Positions 59,777 to 64,000 of a stretch of DNA of 64,000 nt are shown piece by piece. Below the pieces are notes generated by a model, which did not search any database, was not told the origin of the DNA, and worked only from the letters and a program-made list of their open reading frames with translations. Source of the stretch: Paenibacillus brasilensis (GTDB lineage: Bacteria > Bacillota > Bacilli > Paenibacillales > Paenibacillaceae); the NCBI RefSeq assembly GCF_009363115.1, contig NZ_CP045298.1, positions 3,283,501 to 3,347,500 on the forward strand. Reading direction: 5' to 3'. The translations under genes were made by a program, and so were the position numbers. The stretch's first letter is position 1. Every line of letters starts with the position of its first letter.

Positions 59777-59820
59777 AAAAAAGAGCCCTGCGAATAAACT
59801 TCGCGGAACTCTCTCTTTTA
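59777..59820. terminator. Terminator hairpin resembling the IS-split one
   Basis: AAAAAAGAGCCCTGCG pairs with CGCGGAACTCTCTCTTTT around the loop AATAAACTT. The loop and right arm match the pre-insertion hairpin at 56963/58502 at most positions. It likely ends the oligopeptide-permease remnant on the minus strand. Confidence 0.65.
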
Positions 59821-59883
59821 TTGTTTTTCAGTTATTAGTATCTAGGAAAAATGTAGTCCAAGTTAATGACCTTGGACTACCAC

Positions 59884-60067
59884 TTTCAAACTACTACACC
59901 CACTCTAAAACGTAGAGTAGCATTACAACGGTTGCCAGCGAAGCAGGCAGAGTTGTTCTGGAGAAGCGAAGCATTGGCGGCGATCGGAAGAACAATCTGC
60001 ACGCGCAGCGCCTACCAACCGCAAGAAAGCTTCTCATACGTTTAATCACCCTATCCCCATTAAAATC
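59884..60067. repeat. Putative intergenic repeat inserted at the OppC-type gene end
   Basis: The sequence that replaces the OppC C-terminus has no family resemblance. It includes GGAGAAGCGAAGCATTGGCG and CGATCGGAAGAACAATCTGC, motifs that I recall as a Paenibacillus intergenic repeat; this is memory-based. No second copy was seen in this window. Confidence 0.4.
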
Positions 60068-60901
60068 TAAAATCACGCCAAGTGAATCGTTAGCCATCGT
60101 TCCCCAACTGGCGGATGGAGACTGAATCCCCAGACCGAGAAAACTGAGGAACGATTCGGCAAAAATAGCCGATGGAATAGTGAACGTCAGGTTTACGATA
60201 ATGATGGCCGCTGCATTTGGTAGCAAATGCCTGAAAATAATGCGCGAATGAGATATCCCCAAGCTACGGGCAGCCAACACATATTCCTGCTGCTTGAGCT
60301 GTAGGATTTGCCCGCGTACGACCCGGGCCATACCGACCCATCCGGTAATAGATAAAGCAATAATCATGGTGAGCAGGCCGGGCTTCATAATGACGAGCAG
60401 TAGAATGATGACCAGCAGATAAGGAATGCTGTACAAGATTTCAATAATACGCATCAGGACATTGTCGGTTCGGTCGCCCATTTTGCCATGACCCGCACAA
60501 TAACCAGCCACACAACCGACGAGAATGCCGAGCACCAAATCAATGGCAGCAGCAGCAAAACCAATCATAAGTGAGATTCTGGCCCCAGCCCATGTCCGTG
60601 CCCATACGTCTCTGCCTAGATCGTCTGTGCCAAACCAATGTTCTTTCGAAGGAGAGAGATTCGTCTTCAAAAGGGATTGATCACTGGGCGCATAAGGGAC
60701 CATGGAAGGCCCGACAATCGCCAGCACCATAATAATGATAAGTAGGGAAAGTCCCAACAGGGCAAGCTTGTTGTTGAAAAGTCTGCGAAGCCGATCCCGC
60801 CAGGGTGACTCTTGGGGTCTGGTTAATGTGGGGGCGGGCATCTGACTGCGGTCTACAAGACTAAACAGGCTGTCTTTTTCGACAGTAGGTGCTGCTTTCA
60901 T
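59894..60901 (-). pseudogene. Oligopeptide/dipeptide ABC permease (OppC/DppC-type), C-terminus replaced
   Basis: Residues 1-278 are a normal OppC/DppC permease: a cytoplasmic leader, six-helix core starting at KLALLGLSLLIIIMVLAIV, the LFGTDDLGRDVW-type motif (WFGTDDLGRDVWAR) and the EAA-type loop QEYVLAARSLGISHSRIIFRHLLPN. Near 60068 the family sequence stops and about 57 unrelated residues follow to 59894, replacing the last helix. It overlaps a putative repeat (59884-60067). The gene follows an oppB-type gene with a one-base gap. Because the end is lost and the partner is frameshifted, the transporter is very probably dead. Confidence 0.82.
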
Positions 60902-60902
60902 G

Positions 60903-61828
60903 TTAATCTCCTTTGCTGACTAATTTGATTCGCGGATCGACAAGGCGATAGGAAATATCAATTAAAAATAAAGTGACGACCAGAATGGCGCTGTAGAAAA
61001 TGGTCGTACCCATAATGACTGGATAATCCCGATTAAAGATACTGTCTACGAAATATTTACCGATGCCGGGAATGGCGAATATTTTTTCGACGACAAAGGT
61101 ACCCGTAATCACAGAAGCGAATAGCGGTCCGATAAATGACAGCACCGGAATCAATGCATTACGTAGACCGTGACGAATAACCACTGCCCTGGAGGACAAG
61201 CCTTTTGCTTTGGCGTGCGTATGTATTCCTCATGCATGACTTCCAGCATACTTGTCCGCATAAAACGGGCAATAACGGCAAGAGGTGAAACGGCGAGAGC
61301 TAGCGATGGAAGCACGGTATGCTGCCAGGTTCCCCATGAGGCAACTGGGAGCAGATGCCATTTGACGGCAACATACTTGATTAACAGCGGTGCCAAAATG
61401 AAGCTAGGTACAGAAATACCAACAATGGCAATAAACATCGAAATATAATCCAGCGGTCGATTATGGTGTAAAGCAGCCAATGTTCCGAGCGAAATACCGG
61501 CTATAATCGCAACCACGATGGATTGAATACCCAGCAGTGCAGAAGGTGGAAAGCCTCTGGCAATGAGCATATTAACGTCCGTCGTTTTCGACTGAATAGA
61601 CGGGCCCATATCCAGCACCAGCAAATTTTTGAGATACAGTACATACTGCACTGCGAGCGGCTTGTCCAGATTGTATCTAGCGCGCATGTTTTGCAGCACT
61701 GCTTCCGGAATCGTTTTCGAATCGTTCGAGAACGGATCACCTGGAATGATGTGCATGATGATGAATGTTAAAGTGACGATAATCCACAACGTAACAAGCA
61801 TCATAAAAAGGCGTTTTAAAATGTACAT
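60903..61828 (-). pseudogene. Oligopeptide/dipeptide ABC permease (OppB/DppB-type), frameshifted
   Basis: The N-terminal part (61828 to about 61217) reads MYILKRLFMMLVTLWIIVTL, the conserved IPGDPF and a helical permease core with MRTSMLEVMHEEYIRT. A single base (G) is missing near 61217; after it the reading frame shifts and the real tail continues as SSRAVVIRHGLRNALIPVLSF and FAIPGIGKYFVDSIFNRDYPV, ending LVSKGD at 60903. The repaired gene would be about 310 residues, the normal size. The two permease genes were co-transcribed, followed by the opp/dpp-type gene at 60901. No binding protein or ATPase gene remains nearby. Confidence 0.85.
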
Positions 61829-62130
61829 GGGGGTTTATTTCTCCTGTCTATGCTGAAAATAATGGCAATCAAAATAAACAAAAGCATATAAGAATGCTGG
61901 GAAATGGTAAAACGGATAAGGTAAATGTCAAGGTAAGGTTTTACATTATAGAACATTGGTCAAATTTTCGTCACAGGTTTTCCATTTTTATAGGGCTAAG
62001 ATTCCGCTCCTTCCTCTCGACGAGTATCCTGTCGTATGATATGATGATACTCTGATAACGTGTTAACGAACTAAAGTGTTTGCCGCCAGTCCTTTGGATA
62101 CGGGGGTCACTATTGTTGGAGGGGAAAAAG

Positions 62131-62898
62131 ATGAGAAAGACAGCCATGTTTACGATGATGATTGGATTGATTATGATCGTGTTGGCCGGATGTTCCGGCG
62201 GTAAGGATAACAGCAAGTTGATTATTGGAATTGATGATAAATTCGCGCCAATGGGCTTTAGAGATGAAAATAACGAGCTGACCGGCTTTGATATTGATTA
62301 TGCGAAGGCGGCCGGAGAACAAATGGGCAAACAAGTGGAATTTCAACCAATTGACTGGTCTGCCAAAGAATCCGAGCTGAACAGCGGACGTATTGATCTC
62401 ATTTGGAATGGATACACCATTACCGATGAGCGTAAGCAAAAAGTGCTGTTCACGAAGCCATATCTCAAAAATAGTCAGGTCATTGTCGTTCCGGCTGCCT
62501 CCAGTATTTCCAAGCTGGCTGATCTGGCGGGCAAAACGGTGGGTCTCCAAACGTTGTCCTCGGCAGCCGATGCATTGGACGCAAGCCCGATCAAAAGCAA
62601 ATTAAAGCAAGTACCCGAATATCCGGATAACGTTCTTGCTTTGACCGACCTGAAAACAGGACGTCTGGATGCGGTTGTCATTGATGAGGTTGTTGCCAAA
62701 TATTATATGTCCAAGGAACAAGGGACGTATAAGCTGCTTGATGAATCACTGGCCCCTGAGGAATACGGCATCGGTGTGAAAAAAGGAAATGAAGAGCTGT
62801 TGACACAGCTGCAGTCCGCTTTGGATGAGCTGCACAAGAACGGAAAAGCCGCTGAAATTTCAAAAAAATGGTTCGGTGAAGATAAAGTTTTGAACTAA
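62131..62898 (+). CDS. Polar amino-acid ABC transporter substrate-binding lipoprotein
   Basis: A 255-residue lipoprotein. The signal peptide ends in the lipobox LAGC, with Cys21 lipidated. The bilobed domain shows LIIGIDDKFAPMGFRDENNELTGFDIDYA, GRIDLIWNGYTITDERKQKVLFTKPYL and KTVGLQTLSSAADAL, the pattern of family-3 solute-binding proteins. The specific amino acid (glutamine, cystine, histidine and so on) is not clear. ATG 62131 has GGAGGGG seven bases upstream. It opens an operon with a permease and an ATPase. The 300 bases upstream (61829-62130) hold only AT-rich promoter-like sequence. Confidence 0.9.
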   Translation: MRKTAMFTMMIGLIMIVLAGCSGGKDNSKLIIGIDDKFAPMGFRDENNELTGFDIDYAKAAGEQMGKQVEFQPIDWSAKESELNSGRIDLIWNGYTITDERKQKVLFTKPYLKNSQVIVVPAASSISKLADLAGKTVGLQTLSSAADALDASPIKSKLKQVPEYPDNVLALTDLKTGRLDAVVIDEVVAKYYMSKEQGTYKLLDESLAPEEYGIGVKKGNEELLTQLQSALDELHKNGKAAEISKKWFGEDKVLN

Positions 62899-62938
62899 TA
62901 CGTAATGTATTGAACTAAGGGTTTAGGAGTCGAAAGTT

Positions 62939-63598
62939 ATGAGTATGGAATATATTTTGCGAATTATGAAGCCTATGCTTGAAGGGGCACAGATGACGGT
63001 TATTTTATTTTTTATCACGCTCGTTCTGTCCATTCCGCTGGGTTTTATCGTTACATTGCTGGCGAAAAGCCAGATTAAGCCAATTGCCTGGCTGATGCAT
63101 ACGTACATTTATGTTATACGCGGCACGCCGCTTCTGCTGCAATTGTTGTTCTTTTGTTTTGGTCTGCCCATGCTGCCTGTCATCGGGGAATATCTCGTCC
63201 TGGATCGGACAACGGCAGCGGTGCTGGCATTTGTGCTGAATTATGCCGCTTATTTTGCTGAAATTTTCCGAGGCGGGATGTTGTCGATTGATAAAGGTCA
63301 ATACGAAGCCTCGCAGGTACTGGGCTTGAGCAAGTCACAGACATTGATTAGAGTCATTGTGCCGCAGATGGTACGGATTGCTTTGCCAGCGGTCACCAAT
63401 GAGGCGACAACGCTGGTGAAAGATACGGCGCTGCTGTACGCGGTGGCCGTACCAGAACTGCTCCATTTTGCCAATACGGCTGTGAACCGTGACTTTACGA
63501 TTGTTCCTTATGTTGTAGCAGCAGTTATTTATTTGTTGTTGGCTTTGGTGCTGACACTGTTCTTCAGGGCATTGGAAAAACGTTTTAAATTTGAGTAA
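62939..63598 (+). CDS. Polar amino-acid ABC transporter permease
   Basis: A 219-residue permease with five helices of the His/Glu/Gln/Arg/opine type. The N-terminal GAQMTVILFFITLVLSIPLGF, the motif VIRGTPLLLQLLFF, and the cytoplasmic EAA loop (GMLSIDKGQYEASQVLGLSKSQTLIRVIVPQMVRIALP) are visible. The loop contacts the ATPase. ATG 62939 has AGGAG nine bases upstream. It lies 40 bases after the binding protein gene and 15 before the ATPase gene, so all three are co-transcribed. Confidence 0.92.
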   Translation: MSMEYILRIMKPMLEGAQMTVILFFITLVLSIPLGFIVTLLAKSQIKPIAWLMHTYIYVIRGTPLLLQLLFFCFGLPMLPVIGEYLVLDRTTAAVLAFVLNYAAYFAEIFRGGMLSIDKGQYEASQVLGLSKSQTLIRVIVPQMVRIALPAVTNEATTLVKDTALLYAVAVPELLHFANTAVNRDFTIVPYVVAAVIYLLLALVLTLFFRALEKRFKFE

Positions 63599-63613
63599 AA
63601 GGAATGTCGGGAT

Positions 63614-64000
63614 ATGAACACTAACGCAATTGAAGTAACTGATCTAAAAAAATCGTTCGACAAGCTCGACGTTCTGAAAAGAGTGAGCTTTAACGTTAAG
63701 GCAGGGGAGGTCGTAGCCGTCATTGGTCCTTCAGGCTCAGGAAAAAGTACCATGCTGCGCAGCTTGGTGCACCTGGAGGATGTGACGGGCGGGACGATCC
63801 GCATTCATGATAAAGCGCTGGTGGAAAATGGTCAGTATGCTCCGGCAAGCGAAATTAAAAGCATTACCACCGGGATGGGCATGGTGTTCCAGCATTTTAA
63901 TCTGTTTCCTCATTTGACGGTGCAGGATAATTTGGAGCTGGCTCCAAAGCTGGTCAAAAAGGTAAGCAAGGCCGAACTGCGTCGACAAAGTGCAGAGCTG
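63614..64000 (+). CDS. Polar amino-acid ABC transporter ATPase (5' part, cut by the window edge)
   Basis: The visible 129 residues start MNTNAIEVTDLKKSFDKLD. Walker A is GPSGSGKST (about residues 38-46), and the Q-loop is MVFQHFNLFPHLTV. The signature and Walker B lie beyond the edge. This is the ATPase of the family-3-type amino-acid importer. The start is ATG 63614 after AAAGGA. The operon may also continue beyond the window. Confidence 0.9.
   Translation, partial: MNTNAIEVTDLKKSFDKLDVLKRVSFNVKAGEVVAVIGPSGSGKSTMLRSLVHLEDVTGGTIRIHDKALVENGQYAPASEIKSITTGMGMVFQHFNLFPHLTVQDNLELAPKLVKKVSKAELRRQSAEL

Noticed and set aside
1..64000. CRISPR array, tRNA, rRNA or prophage module.
   Set aside because: No regularly spaced direct repeats, no cloverleaf-type sequences and no phage structural or integrase genes were noticed in a read-through; a tRNA scan was not possible.

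Overview
The window reads as chromosomal DNA from a low-to-mid-GC Firmicute, most probably a Paenibacillus of the polymyxa group. I infer this from AGGAGG-type ribosome sites, Rho-independent terminators, B. subtilis-like orthologues (desR, dgk, dck, aroD, ykoEDC, ypsA, yvrJ, xpaC, telA), SLH-anchored surface proteins and plant-polysaccharide enzymes (GH30, PL3, PL11). No rRNA, tRNA, CRISPR array or phage module was seen. Product names come from motif and family recognition by eye; no database search was run.

Layout. 0-11 kb holds housekeeping genes: the 3' end of desR, the dgk-dck deoxynucleoside kinase pair, a Gfo/Idh/MocA oxidoreductase, aroD facing a shikimate kinase gene, a 5'-truncated pectate lyase, a phosphotransferase/glycosyltransferase pair, an MFS exporter, a cysteine synthase and an aldo/keto reductase. 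11-15.5 kb has two overlapping WYL-type regulators divergent from an RlaP/YcgL-type nucleotidyltransferase, then TetR and DJ-1/PfpI fragments and a DUF2306 membrane protein. 15.5-19.8 kb carries a TPP riboswitch controlling ykoE-ykoD-ykoC (thiamine-precursor ECF transporter), followed by a collapsed metNIQ operon. 20-25.5 kb is a two-gene unit ending in a 1654-residue DUF4132 protein, behind a LexA-like box. 25.6-43.8 kb mixes a GNAT enzyme, a dead oxidoreductase, a GH30 glycosidase, two giant SLH surface proteins, small conserved genes, a deleted PL11 lyase, an IseA-like inhibitor, an HPr-like protein, a formate/nitrite-type channel, a HAD phosphatase and a WXG100-like protein.

43.8-56 kb is the most coherent system: terB, three terD genes, a two-domain terA-like gene and terC, then an aldolase/PRTase/StiP-PELOTA/HAD/ATP-grasp biosynthetic block and an xpaC-telA pair. 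It matches the comparative-genomic description of Ter stress systems proposed to make a nucleoside-like metabolite. The family set is known, but the chemistry is not established, so this is the best candidate for an under-described system here.

56-64 kb holds a small unknown gene, an IS3-family element (56989-58477) inserted in a terminator loop, a Fic enzyme, a broken oligopeptide-permease pair, and the start of an amino-acid ABC transporter that runs off the right edge.

Decayed genes are a theme: about ten fragments or frameshifted genes, several made by deletion fusions that single-base sequencing errors cannot explain.
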